Assembly (NCBI GenBank): GCA_021292165.1
Contig: CM037878.1
Span: forward strand, 16,798,471-16,862,470
Direction of reading: 5' to 3'
DNA length: 64,000 nucleotides
From: Shinisaurus crocodilurus
Lineage: Eukaryota > Chordata > Lepidosauria > Squamata > Shinisauridae
The translations under genes and the position numbers were made by a program. Under the pieces are notes generated by a model. The model was given only the letters and a program-made list of their open reading frames with translations. It did no database searches and had not been told where the DNA came from. Positions within the stretch are counted from its first letter, which is position 1, and each line of letters starts with the position of its first letter. Positions 43,297 to 55,129 of this stretch are shown here, piece by piece.

Positions 43297-43885
43297 GACT
43301 ATAAAAAGACCCATGCTAGATCAGACCAAGGGTCTATCTAGTCCAGCATTCTGTTCACACAGTGGCCAACCAGCTGCCCATGGGAAACCCACAAGCAGGA
43401 CATGAGTGTAATAGCACCCTCCCGCCCATGTTCCCCAGTTCCCCAGCAACTGCTGTACATAGGCATACTGCCTGTGATACTAGAGGTAGCATATAGCCAA
43501 TCAGGATTAGTAGCCATTGATAGCCTTCTCCTCCATGAATTGTCCAATCTCCTTTTAAAGCCCTCCAAATTGGTGGTCATCACTACATCTTGTGGAAGTG
43601 AATTCCATAGTTTAACTATGTGCTGTATGAAGAACCTCCTTTATGTATGTCCTGAATCTCCCGCCAATCAGCTTCATGGGATGACCCTGGGTTCTAGTAT
43701 TATGAAAGAGGGAGAAAAATGTCTCCCTATCCACTTCCTCCACACCATGCATAATTTTGTATACCTCTATCATGTCTCCCCTTACTCACCTTTTTTCTAA
43801 GCTAAACAATCCCAGCTGCTGTAACCTTTCCTCGTACAGGAGTTGCTCTAGTACCTTGATCATTTTAGTTGCCCTAGCAAATCCA
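43297..43885 (-). mobile_element. CR1 3' fragment, antisense
   Basis: The plus strand shows 'gatcagaccaagggtctatc', 'ccttctcctccatgaattg', 'tccttttaaagccctccaaa' and 'cctctatcatgtctcccctt', the reverse of a common sauropsid CR1 3' region. It covers the same part as 59071-59590. The plus-strand frame 43402-43800 is antisense and not a gene. Confidence 0.8.
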
Positions 43886-46424
43886 TTGGCTTGCAGTGGC
43901 CCTGGCATGATTCTTAACACAGTAGCCATTGCTATTGTGCCACCAGTGTTCCATCCTAGCCCTGTGTGAAGGTCTTATGGAGGGACAGCTGTGTGATAAA
44001 GTATCCATGACAAGGAGATGAAGCTGCTGGCTGTCTATTGTGACAGATTCAAAAAGTTATTAGTGAGGCCATAGATGGTACTGCTGTATGGACACAAATC
44101 TGTGCCTACTATCTACTTTTCCTAGCACTCAGGAGACTAGCAGGGACAGTGTTCAAGACCTCACCCTCAGAGGACAAGGATCCTGAGTTAGCATATCAAA
44201 GAGAGGACTTGGTTACAGAATGGCATCATAAGGTTCCCACCTCCTTAGGACTTGGTTTTCCAAGAAGGCCCCGAGGACTAGGTACCCTCTGTTCAGAGGA
44301 GGTCGTGTTTCTGTTGTTGGATTCTCAGGACTGTAGCCATGAAGATACCACCACTACACCACAGCCACTTCCATGCCATTGCAGCCAAAGTCTGCTGAAA
44401 CAGACCAGGTCCCTTTAAGGGAGAAGACCTCGGTCAACAGGGCACCAGGGTTAATCAGTTTTAACAAAGCCAAAACCATACATAAGGCTCAGTCACAATC
44501 TGCTGCTTGTTGGAGCACCATACAGGTACACTTGTCTGACCTCCAGCCCTAGTATGTATCATTTGGAGCTATTTGAGGTGTTGCTCTATTTCCTGTCTCT
44601 CTGGGAAGCCTGACTGGTCAGAATCTGCTAGACCTGACTTGCCTCAAGTACTCAGTGTGAACTGTACCTCATAGTGTCCAGTGATGCCAGGCTGTCACTG
44701 TGACAACAGGGCTCACTGGCTGAAATAGAACAGAGGATAGATTAAGTGTTGAGGAAGTGGGCAAGCAATGTGTTATCTGACAATGGGGCACCCACTACCA
44801 GTTTCTAATTTGAACATACAAGCTTACTGCAGCTTTCATGTCATGTGCTCTACAACAAAACGTGGAGCCAGTCCTGGTGCAAGGGCATATCAGGGAACTG
44901 GGAACATCTCATGAGCAGACTTCAACAGGCATGGCTCAATGAAAGATATTCAAGAGCACATCAAGGAAATAGGAACACCTACAAAAGTTCCAGCAGAAGA
45001 GAGTAGGAACTGAATGAATGCAGGATGCAGAAGAGCACATCAGTGCTCCTGCACATATACTCATTGAAATGGGGAAATACTGAAACAAGGGGAAACATGA
45101 AATGTTCCCAGTGGATAGTGGATTATGCCTTGGGAAACTGAAACTGGGAGCTATCATAAGACAAAGTTGCATATTTATTTATGAATCTGAAAAGTGGAGG
45201 ATGTGAACAAATACAATCTTGTGTACTCGTTAAAAAGTTGTTTACTGGAGTCTTCTTCCCCCTAACTGATCACTTGTAATTATACAAACTGCACTCACAT
45301 GGAGGCCAACAGCCAGCAAAAACATATTGCCATTTTAACGCCTTTAGATGATCAAAGCATTAGCTTAATATAATCAGCTCAAATCCATTTACCAGTGAGC
45401 CTACCACTGTGCCAAGGGACTGTTTTCCTTTCCAGCCCTATCTATTCAGGAACAGGTGCTATAATAGTAAATTAATTAGTCTGTGGAGGAGCACCTTGTT
45501 CTCCATCTCTGCAGGCCTCGCGTGGGTCAGGGCCTTGAGGAAAATGCCATCTGGGCAGAGTTTCCCCCAGAGAAACAATCAAAGCTTGCAGATTGCAAAC
45601 TACAGAGGGAGGGTTCATATGACAATTAACCTTATTAGTCTTTTTTTGAAAAGCAGTTTATAGTGTGTCAACATGTTGGCTCCAATAAATGATCTGCCAT
45701 GCAAAAAATCATCAGTGTAACTCACTCAACGAAACGTTGTTTTCTTTCCTGCCTTCATGCAAAATCTACAAAATCTTTTAAGGGGAAAAATAACCATAAA
45801 TGTTTATGCAGAGACAATAACACTCACAGGTAATCATGGTTTAATTATCATTTATGCGAAGGAAATGATGCAACCCCTACTTTCAAAACAAATTCTAATG
45901 TACTACATCTTACTTTCACAAGAAGGACTGCAATCTGTTCCTTCTTTCTCAGGTTTTGCAACTCCTCATCAAAATGCCTACAGTCACACAATATGTATCT
46001 GACCTAAACAGGCTTTGGGTAGAGGGAATTAATTTAATCTTGGCCATGTTCTCCACCATTGCTGATCATGATATACCCAACGCACAGGGGAGTTCAAACT
46101 GAAACCAATCAAGGAATTCATAACAATCAAATTATCCCCATCAAAGATACAATCCTGCAGTTACTTGTACATATGTTCAACTGAAATGAATGCAGTATCT
46201 GCCTGTGTAACAATCTGTAGAATTAGCCACGCAACATTCAGGGAGTTGTTGCTGTCCATTTCTTGTTTTCTTAGATTCCTCCCCCCCTTTTTTTATGGAG
46301 ATACTGTAACAAAGAAAAGAAAAGGTATTTTGTATTTCTGTAAAATTTTCACATTAGGCTATATCCCAAGTTATGTAGGCTGTTTCATACTTTTATGATT
46401 TCAGAAATACCCTGTACATACATA
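43886..46424. other. No recognisable gene
   Basis: About 2.5 kb without clear repeats. 45240-46020 is smooth AT-rich DNA with several homeodomain-like cores. Frames of 70-90 codons show no homology I recognise. Confidence 0.45.
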
Positions 46425-47160
46425 AGGACATTCCTTGTAGGATCAATCTAGTCCAGTATTCTGGAATATTCAGTAGACAACCAGATGCCTCTGGAAGCTC
46501 CTAAGCCTAATATGATATATATGGCCATCCCCTGTTCTTTGTTCCCATCCTCAGGTAGGGATGAGGAAGAATTTTGTTCAGTCTGCATTTTTAAGCATAA
46601 AGGTTGCATACAAGACTGTGTATTTTAGGAAAAAGTGCATATAAAAATAAAAGTGAATTTTCATGCAGACCTTAAAAAAAATCACAGACTGGTGCAGAAT
46701 GGGTACAGAATGGACATAGGATCATAGAGTTGGAAGGGGCCTACAAGGCCATCAAGTCCAACCCCCTGCTCAATGCAGGAAACTAGAGGAGGTGTCTCCC
46801 ATCCAAGTAATAACCAGGACTGACCCTGCTTAGCTTTCCAAGCTCAGACAAGCTGAGCCAGTGTGAGCCACAGGCCAGTGATTTAACACATGTGAAACTG
46901 ACAGACTGGAAATAGGTAACTTGTTCATCTTTAACACCTGGTATTCAGAGGCATACTATACATGAATACAGAGGGCTTGATTTGATAGACCCATCCTTCA
47001 TGAATTTGTCTAGTCCTTGTTTTAACCCTTCCCCGCCGCATCTTGTAGTAGCAAATCCCATCCTCGAATTACTGTGCGCAAAGAGGTTATTTCTAGCCAT
47101 TATGACAGTGTAGAACACTGTTTTTTGAATGATGACACTACTATGTACTTGCTTCAGTGT
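46425..47160 (-). mobile_element. Old CR1 3' fragment, antisense, interrupted
   Basis: 'ggatcaatctagtccagtat' (46440) and 'catccttcatgaatttgtct' (46990) are the same CR1 blocks as at 59090 and 59295, about 400 bp too far apart. The 5S/CR1 chimera lies in between, so the fragment predates it. Strongly diverged. Confidence 0.65.
46719..46870 (-). mobile_element. 5S rRNA-derived SINE-like unit with CR1 3' tail
   Basis: On the minus strand, 46870-46791 reads as the 3' two-thirds of 5S rRNA: 'aagctaagcagggtcag' (A box of the type 1 Pol III promoter), 'cctggtta', 'acttggatgggagac' (C box). Directly after it comes 'tgcattgagcagggggttgg' and 'ccttgtaggccccttccaac', the CR1 3'UTR found at 3275-3325. 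The 5S head plus LINE tail is the design of SINE3-type elements. The 5' part of 5S is degenerate or absent, and no target duplication was found. Confidence 0.75.
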
Positions 47161-47224
47161 CTGTCTTCATTTCCTGGAAATGATAAGTTTTATTCACCAT
47201 GATTGCTAATGATGGTTACTTAGG

Positions 47225-47445
47225 GATGGCCCATAGCTGGGTTCAGTAGAGCACATGCTTTCCATGTAGAAGGACCCAGCACCTCCAGTTCAAAGGACCC
47301 ACATTTAGACCCCATCATCTCCAGTTCAACCTCTGACCTCTTTCTGAATCTTTGGAGAGCTGCTGCCAATCAGAGCAGATAGTACTGGGCTAGACAAACT
47401 GGTATGGATCTGACAGTTTATGGCAGCTTCATATGAGTTATGGCT
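47225..47445 (+). mobile_element. tRNA-Ala-derived SINE
   Basis: 'gttcagtagagcacatgctttccatgtagaag' region keeps the tRNA-like anticodon arm (split: gttcagtagagcacatg / ctttccatgtagaagg). The body 'ttggagagctgctgccaatc' and 'atggcagcttcatatgagtt' are as in the family. TGC has become TCC. Confidence 0.75.
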
Positions 47446-48727
47446 TTCCATAGAAACTAAGGAGATCATGCCTTTTAGTATAGCTTAAACAAATGTACAG
47501 ATAAATTCTCTATAGACACCTGCAGACCATCACCTTTTCCTAAGCCCTGGTGGATCACTGGGCCATGAAGGATAAACCATTCCTAGCTCCTTTCTTCCCC
47601 TTCAGCATATAGGAGACTCTGGTGGAAGTCTGAGACAAATGGTTTCTCATCTTTAAAAAAAAAAAACTTTTATTGATTTATCATGAATAATGCAATATCA
47701 TTAACAACATCAATCATAATAAAGATCAACAATACAAATAAATAAAACCATAGTTCCTTATTTGTCTGCATTTCATTAAGATGGTATTCCCAGCTTACTC
47801 CTTATTAGCCTCTGTTTTCTACTATTTTATTAACAGAGCAGATTTGAGAACTTAGAAGCTCAGATGAGAGGTCTATGCTAACATTACCTCGTGTGAGAAG
47901 GAGCTATGTCATTGGCCGTGCATCCTGCTCATGCAGTTTATACAAGTTACTGGGACTAAGCTGCGGGGAAATGCTTCTTACACTGCTGAGGAAAAGCATG
48001 CCATGAACCAAGCCTTCCTATCAATTTCAGGGCTAACACATCATGAATACTGAGCTTCTGGGTGACCACATTTTTCTCCAACACACAGCTCACCTTACTT
48101 ATGGTGAGTGGATCATCTGATTTAGTTGCCATGACTAGAAGCTGCCCGGATTGTACATCACGCTAATCCACAGTGAGGCAGCATGCAGCAGCTTCTGCTT
48201 TTGGAAAATGAGTCAGACAACTTGCTCAGCACATGCTGAAGCAGAAAGTAGTCCACACTAACCTGGCAGCCCACAGTGAAAGATCCTGAGTTTGTGACAA
48301 AGAATTACCGTAATACTGTTATGGTGGGCCCACTACTCATTCCTCATTGTTAGCACCCAAGCTCAAAGAACTAATTAACTGGTCAGTAAGATGCCATGAA
48401 CATAAGCAAGAGAAATGTTGAACTCCATGGAGGGCCTTGGGATAAAGGAGACACCACAGCTATAGGTGACACTAGATTAGAAGCAATGGTGCAGTGGACC
48501 ACCCCACAATTTAATTGAGTAACAATGTTACAGAACTGTTTCATAGATCAGAGTGCAGTGATCAATTGGCTTCATCTGATGCCACTCTTGGTAATATGTG
48601 GAAAAGTCAGATAATGTGAGAAGGACAATTGGCATCAAGCTCAACCAGGAAGAGGGAATGGTGATTGTTACATGTCAGAACATTAGAAGAATGGCCTAAC
48701 ATACCAAAGAAAGCAACTCATATTGGG
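47446..48727. other. No gene; possible reversed retroposon tail at 47650-47760
   Basis: An A-run of 12 (47656-47667) followed by 'cttttattgatttatcatga' could be a LINE or SINE end. The rest is unremarkable. Confidence 0.4.
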
Positions 48728-49012
48728 GCTGTTTGCATGACAAGGCAGCCCGCTGTGGGTAATTTAAACCATGGTGAGGCAGCGACACATGCAGGGTATG
48801 TGCAGCCGCCATTTTGAATATGCAACCCCTGCTTGGGGGTTGTCATGCCATGCGAACCCAGCGAGCATGGCTTATGCGAGGGTTAAACAACCCTCGCATA
48901 ACCCATGGTCTGTTTTAGGGTTATATTCAACCCGGTGCCCAAGGGTGGCATGGCTCATCACGGGTTAAATAACCCACGACAAGCCACAGTGTGTCATCTG
49001 AACCCGGTCAAT
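48728..49012. mobile_element. MITE-group repeat with 'gggtt...aaccc' palindromes
   Basis: 'ctgtttgcatgacaaggcag' on the left and 'gtgtcatctgaacccggt' on the right form degenerate inverted ends. The interior has 'atgcgagggttaaacaaccc' hairpins. Same group as 9930 and 33095. Confidence 0.55.
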
Positions 49013-51724
49013 GACTTCCATAAAAAAATGGTTGTGTGAATTAATTCAGCTCCTGTAAAAAAATTTTAGTGTCCAGTTATACCACCTAACAAGTCCAGAT
49101 ATGATGAAGTCATGTCACAATGTATGCCAAGGAGAGGGGAGGAGAAAAGCCTCCCAAACAAGCTTCCATGCACTTCAGCTCTTTCCAGGTTCATATCTAT
49201 CATGAACAACATGACCACATGATTGCATCCTCATTCCTCCCCTCCCCTGCCCACTTGTACATTATCTAAGGATATTCCCTGCTGGGGAAGGTTTAGGGCA
49301 GAAATAAACATACATTATTGCGAAGTTTTGGTGCCAAAACAAATGTAATGCCAGGCTTGGCACCTTGCAAACACAATGAAGGGAAAAGGCCCAATTCAAG
49401 CAGATAATTTAAAAGAACAACAAGCAAACACACATTTCTGAGGGCTTGATATTTTTCCCTGCTTCCAATATAAAAGTAAAGCAGCACCCTGCAGACCATG
49501 CTGGCCTAAAATAAAAAGAAAGGAAAAACGAAGTCTGGCTTCCAAACCTTGGGAAATGATTTTTCCCTCTATTGTCTGCTTCTAAATCCTATGAAGAATC
49601 CTTCTACTCTTCCACTGGTGACTCTGATGTCCTTATTAGGTTAATAATGTGTTTAGATGCTTTGTCTTCCAAACACTGCTTCTACTGACTTACATTTGGG
49701 TATAAAGTATTTGCAAACTAGAACTGTTTGACATTGAAGTCCAATAAGCTATCTCTATGCAGCAGCCTGTTTGATTATGCATTAAGGTAGTCCCTGTTGG
49801 TTAGATGTGAGCTGGGTTAGGGATTCTCTGCCTAAGTACGAAGAGCCTCAGTAAGATATAATATATCTGCAAAAGTATAATAATATTCAGAAGGCCAAAT
49901 TATGCCTAATGATGCGGGTCTTGAGTGTGAACCTCCTACTGAATTTAAAGAGAGCTGAAGGCACAAACGCAATGGACGTTTATCTTATATGTATATGCAT
50001 TTCTAATATCTTTAGAGTGCAGGTATTCAGTAAAGATTTTCATTAAATCTGAACATGGTGGTGAAAACTTATCAAGGGTAAGGTTATAATCAAGTGGTTC
50101 CCCTGGGACAGAGATTATGTTACTGGCATTCTCTTTCCCTAAGAGTCTCTCATTCCCTGCCTCATGGAATGTTTAATTTTTAACAGTATTATTTTCTACA
50201 ATTTTGCTATTATGTCAATTTTGAATAATTCCTGTGGCAAATGGTAGCCCATTTGACCAACAAGAGAAACAAAATATGCAAGGATTATGCAAGCTTCTGA
50301 GTTACCACAATGTCCACATCAGGCAGAATGCAAATACTGCTCATTCTAAGCTTTGGATGGGAGTGGGGTGGGTGGGAATGGTGCATCCATAAATTTGGTT
50401 AGAAATTCAACTATGTTTTCAGAGTAATAAATCAAATGAAATAAATTCGGTTGTCTCAGATAGTTGGTAGCCTAATCAGAAACACTTCCTTTTTACACCA
50501 AGCACATTGACCACATTTCAAAGGAAGTTTAATGGCTGAGTCATCTCTTTGCGATTCCATGTAACTCAAAATCCAGTCACTCTTATACAAGAGCTAGCAA
50601 AATCAATGTTTCTATGGGGGGGAGGGCACACAACCCCATTCCACATGGTGAAAGAACTTGCAGAGGGGGCATGTGGGCTAGATCCACCTCCTCCACCTCC
50701 TCCTCCTCCTCCTTCACCACTCCCACTTCCCCTGACATCCATACATTTGGCAGGTATCAGAAAGAGTTCTATGTGCATACATGAGTAGAACTCTTTCCAA
50801 CATCCACCGAGGCATTGGATTAAGCAGTGTGTGGCTATGGTGGAGGGGGTCATGTGCACACCCCTTTTGTGTTTCAGAGTGCTATCAATAGAGCAAAAAC
50901 CATCTATGCTAGGAATACAAAGAATATCAGAGGGAGCTTCTGTTCATGCCGTAGGGCCTCAGAAGCTCCCCTTTGACAGCAATCACCGAAGCACCCAATA
51001 AACTACTACCAAAAGAAAAGAGACCATTGCAAGAAGTAGCCTTCCATATGGAAGAAAAATTTGGATTCCGAACAGAAAACTCTGTACTCTGAAGTGATTG
51101 GACTATTTGGTTGTTTGGCCTATACCAATGACCAATGAGTCGGGGCAAAGCCTGTGGAGACTTCAGCTATTTCTGTTGTTCGCTTCCTTTCACTTCTTTC
51201 CTTTCTCTTCATTCTGGTATCTCTGCTTTTTCTTACCTTCCTTCCATAGCACCATTCACTATATATTGGGTGGGTGGGGTGGGGTGGGGTGGGGGACACT
51301 AGTACCAATCACTGCCAATCATTATAAATGAAGTGAGAATATTTAAATATTCTCCATACATAAATGTCATTTAGCAGTTGGAATCACTTCCTCTATATGT
51401 TATAGTGCTAAAGGAGTGAACAGAGCAGCAGGGGAGGTTAACAGATGTTTCCACAAGAGAAGAGACACACTAAAGGAACTCAGTGAAGCAGCCATAAGAG
51501 ATGAAATAGGAGTGTGCTCAGCAAAGCAGCTGAAAGTGGAAAAGATGAGCTTCAAGGGATGCAATTCAGTGAAGAAATTGGAAGAGATGGGATGCTACAA
51601 TAAAGCTAGAAACAGTCCTTAACCATCATGCTCATTTAACATATAGCACTGATTGTATTCTATTGTACTGTACAGAACTGTCTGTAAAAATCACAGAGTC
51701 TTTAAAAAAACACAGAGCTATTCA
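49013..51724. other. No gene; two short low-complexity tracts
   Basis: (CTC)n at about 50688-50713 and (GGGGT)n at about 51268-51294. Open frames across them are compositional. Confidence 0.5.
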
Positions 51725-51840
51725 TTTATCTCCTGACTTTTCCTGAATCATGTCCAGGTTGGCTAACAACAATAATAGATACAAAAAATATTAATTAAAA
51801 TGATTAAAAACTGCAAAATATCAAGTTCAAAAGTAAAAGT
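51725..51840 (-). mobile_element. LINE 3' tail, antisense (weak)
   Basis: 'ttcatttatctcctgacttt', 'ggttggctaacaacaataat' and 'aattaaaatgattaaaaact' resemble a reversed LINE 3' end. Low certainty. Confidence 0.35.
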
Positions 51841-51901
51841 CAATAAACAAGTGGGGTTAAAACATAACCAAAGAGCAGATAAAATATTAACAATATGAAT
51901 A

Positions 51902-51906
51902 GTATT
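51902..51906 (+). repeat. GTATT target duplication, left
   Basis: Matches 58029-58033 exactly, bounding the gypsy element. Confidence 0.8.
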
Positions 51907-52129
51907 TCAAAGCTGATGGATTACACACCACTGCACCAAACAGATTCTGCTTTATAAACAACGTCCAAGTTTTATTTTAAACAAAGGCCCCTCTACAGAG
52001 CTCTGTCAGGCTCTGGCCTCTCTCTGGTCAGGCCAGAAGCAGTGGGTGTTGCCCTCAACTACTTCCTGCCTCCATCCAGGAAGCACACCCCATCCAGGAG
52101 AAAGCCAGCAGTTCTTTTATATTGTTACA
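51907..52129 (-). repeat. Gypsy 3' LTR (sense orientation minus)
   Basis: 223 bp aligning with 57792-58028: 'ctgctttataaacaacgtcc', 'ggccagaagcagtgggtgtt', 'gttcttttatattgttaca'. Sense start TGTAAC. Several substitutions and one ~20-bp gap against the other LTR, so the insertion is old. Confidence 0.85.
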
Positions 52130-52746
52130 TCCCTTCTCTTTTGAGTAAGAAAAATGTAAAATAAAAAACTAAAATAGAACTTTACACATACTCTTTCAGG
52201 TGTGCAGGTCTCTTAATAGCTCACCCAATTCGAGTGTGCCTGGACTCAGTGTGTGTCTATGCTGCAGTCTCTTCTTCTGCATTCATCTCCCCTGGACTTT
52301 CTTCTAGTGTGACTCTGCCCTGGTCAGCACATGGTAAGGATTTCCTGCTTGTCTCATCCTGAAGGATCCTTTGCTGGTTACATGCTTGTTCCTCATTCAA
52401 ATTCATGGCATCACCTGAGTCTTCTGTTGTTTTCCTTAGATGTCTTGTTATATCTCAGTATTTGTCCGCTGTCTATCTGTACTTTATATGATCATGAGTT
52501 ATCATGTTAAATTATGGTTGCCTTGTGCCAGACTCTGTCCTGTTTTGTTAGGGGTTGGACTCTCACTGTGTCCCCTGGCTCTAACCCTGGAAGATCTCTT
52601 GCCAATTGGTTGTAATACACGGCCTGTCTCTGTTGCTGCTGTCTCAGTTCACCAAGGGATGCTTTTGTAACCCTTGTCCCTAATAGTCTCCCACTTGCTG
52701 GTAAAAGTGTCTTTGTTCTTCAGTTCATTAACCTTTGTGCTGGGCT

Positions 52747-53200
52747 TCAGTTTAGGCCTTGGGATGGAGTGTTCCGATGATCTAGAAGTGCTAGATATGG
52801 GTCTGCTCCTGCTGCTTTTGCTTTTCTCAAATGTTTCTTAGCTGTTTTTACTGCGAATTTATCATGTATGACTGTTCTGGCAGAGATATCTGATAAGTAG
52901 TCTATCTCCCAAAACTTTGAAAAATAATCTACAATGATCATGTATTCCTTGTCTGCCCAGCTAAACAAATCCACACCTACATTTGCTCAAGGTCTCTCTG
53001 AAATGTCATGCTTTAATATTGTTTCCTTGGGGTTGATGGTCTTCCCAGGATCTGCACACTTCACATTTCCTCATGGATATCTTCAGTTGCTCATTCATTC
53101 CTGGCCAGTAAACTGCTTCCCTGACCCATCATAGATATCCTTTAATTCCCAGATGTGTTGAATGGACTTTGTGCATAATTTCTATCCGAAGGGCTTCTGG
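52747..53200 (-). pseudogene. Gypsy integrase fragment
   Basis: Minus-strand WADKEYMIIVDYFSKFWEI includes the first catalytic Asp of the retroviral-type integrase core. LLDHRNTPSQGLN matches the end of the core region. The second Asp and Glu regions are not cleanly readable. No zinc-binding HHCC domain was resolved. Confidence 0.75.
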
Positions 53201-53362
53201 TATAACTACTCTTTTTTCCTGGAAGATGATGCCATTCTGTACACAAATTCATCCACGAGAGATAAAGTGTTATTATCTCTCGTGGACATGATCTTTTGTT
53301 TCTGGCCAATCCTGTAATATCATGACTTTTAATCTCTGGAGGATGTTGTCTTCCTCTGTTTG

Positions 53363-53803
53363 TCACTGAATCTCTCCTAGTGTTTCTTCAGATATGGGTA
53401 CCATATTGACGGTTTCTACTTCAGCTTCTACTGATCCCTCCATGGCAGCTTCTGGTAGGTATACCCAGCTCAGGGTATCTGCTAACACTAGGTCTGTGCC
53501 ATGGCAGTAGTTGATTTGTATATCATACTTCTGCAGATGCATCATCATGCGTTGTAGACACTTTGGTGCACTGAGTAAGAGTTTTTTCCGTATATTTTCC
53601 AGAGGTTTATGGTCAGTCTGAACATCTACTATGCGTCCAAGTATTGCAAGTGGTTCTTTTTCAATTTGGGCATAGCCCTTTTCTGTTTCTGATAAGGATC
53701 TGCTCAGAAATGCAACTGGCTTTCCTCCTTGAAGCATAGTAGACTGAAACATTAATGGCTCTTCTGGGTTGTAATACTTCAAGATGGGGGCTGTTGCAAT
53801 CAT
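53363..53803 (-). pseudogene. Gypsy RNase H fragment
   Basis: GKPVAFLSRSLSETEKGYAQ, EKEPLAI, VQTDHKPLE and LVLADTLSWVYLP are standard Ty3 RNase H and tether blocks. Open for 146 codons, the best preserved part of the element. The N-terminal catalytic Asp appears lost. Confidence 0.85.
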
Positions 53804-54169
53804 CTCCTTTACCTTTTTGAAAGCATCTTCAAGTTGCTCTGTCCATTCCCGCAGTATCTCTCAATGTGTCAACTACCTCAGGATCTCACAATTCTCTGAG
53901 AGGTGTTACAAAACTTAGCTAAATAGTTTGTCATTCTCTGAACTCCCTTGACATCTTGGGGTCATGACATGTCTGAAATAGCGCTTACTTTTTCTGGACT
54001 ACCTTCAGGCCCCTTGAGATCAGTAAATGGCCAATATATGGTACTTCTGTGACCCTCAGTCTGTGTTTGTCCCTATTTAATTTGATATTCCTTTCTCTGC
54101 ATCTTTTCAGTATGCTATTAGTTTGCAATCATGGCCCTGCAGTGCTTGCTGTAGGTCATAACCCTTTCC

Positions 54170-54780
54170 CATTATCAGCATATCACCAGCTATTGTCCAG
54201 ATTCCTTCCAGACCCTGCCAACCTGTTCTGAAATTCCTCGGGGGCAAGACTGATGCCCATTGGCATTCTTAGCCAGTAATATCTCCCAAAGGGTGTGGCA
54301 AATGTTGTCAAATAACTGGATTCTTCATCCAGCTCAATATACCAGAATCCATGTTTGACATCACAGATAGAGAACAGTCTTGCTTTTGATAGATCTAGCA
54401 ATATATCTTCAATAGAGGGCAATGGAACATGACTTCTCCTCAATGCTTTATTTAAGGACTTTAGATCTATGCATATTCTGAGTTTCCCTGAAGGTTTTCG
54501 GTTCACCACCAGACTGCTTATCCAGTCTGTACTTTTCTCTACTGGTTGAATAATTCCCCGCCATTGTAGACTTCACAACTCTTCTTTCAGAGGCAGTACT
54601 AAAGCTACCTACTGGTACTTTCCTCTTGGATAACTTAACTGGCTTCACACTTATATCAATCTCTAGTTTATAAACTCCATCTAGTTGTCCGTAGCCCTCG
54701 AACACATCCCTGAATTCCCTTTCTTGATTCCAGCTTCCAGCTTCATCTGAATTTCCCATTAGTCCACTATCCACTGTCAA
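54170..54780 (-). pseudogene. Gypsy reverse transcriptase fragment, catalytic motif altered
   Basis: KPSGKLRICIDLKSLNKAL, LFSICDVKHGFWYIELDE, TFATPFGRYYWLRMPMGIS and EEFQNRL are Ty3 RT blocks. A single-base frameshift precedes the catalytic motif, which reads IAGDMLIMG at about 54198-54172: the first of the two adjacent Asp residues is Gly. The enzyme is therefore dead independently of its stops. Confidence 0.85.
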
Positions 54781-54856
54781 TATGTTTTAAAATTGTACCA
54801 TTATTAGTTTCATAGCCTGGACTGCATTAAGGCCTAACAGTGGTACTGTTCTCTGG

Positions 54857-55057
54857 TCATCTCACAAACTCTAGCTTGTACTTCTTGTTTGTCTTTGGGT
54901 TAGAAATTTTGAGTTTGCATTTTCGCACTGGTTTTGATGTAGTGTGATTGTACATTCTTAAAAGCTGATTACTCTCTTCTGACTGACTATTGGGGTTCAC
55001 TAAGTGGATGGGGATAATGTTGCAACTGGCACCACAGTCTAATTGAAATGGCTGCAT
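54857..55057 (-). pseudogene. Gypsy protease fragment
   Basis: PFQLDCGASCNIIP contains DCGAS, a variant of the retropepsin D-S/T-G-A active-site motif usual in this gypsy lineage. 66 codons open. Confidence 0.7.
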
Positions 55058-55129
55058 ACAATTGTTTATGTTGTCCTGTTGGCTTTTCCTGCAGCATGTT
55101 CACTGCTTGATCCGTTACCCACAGAATAA

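Noticed and set aside
43402..43800. Plus-strand 132-codon frame
   Set aside because: It is the antisense of a CR1 3' region; the same phantom frame appears at 59298.
46791..46870. A functional 5S rRNA gene
   Set aside because: Only the 3' part is present with several substitutions, fused to a CR1 tail.
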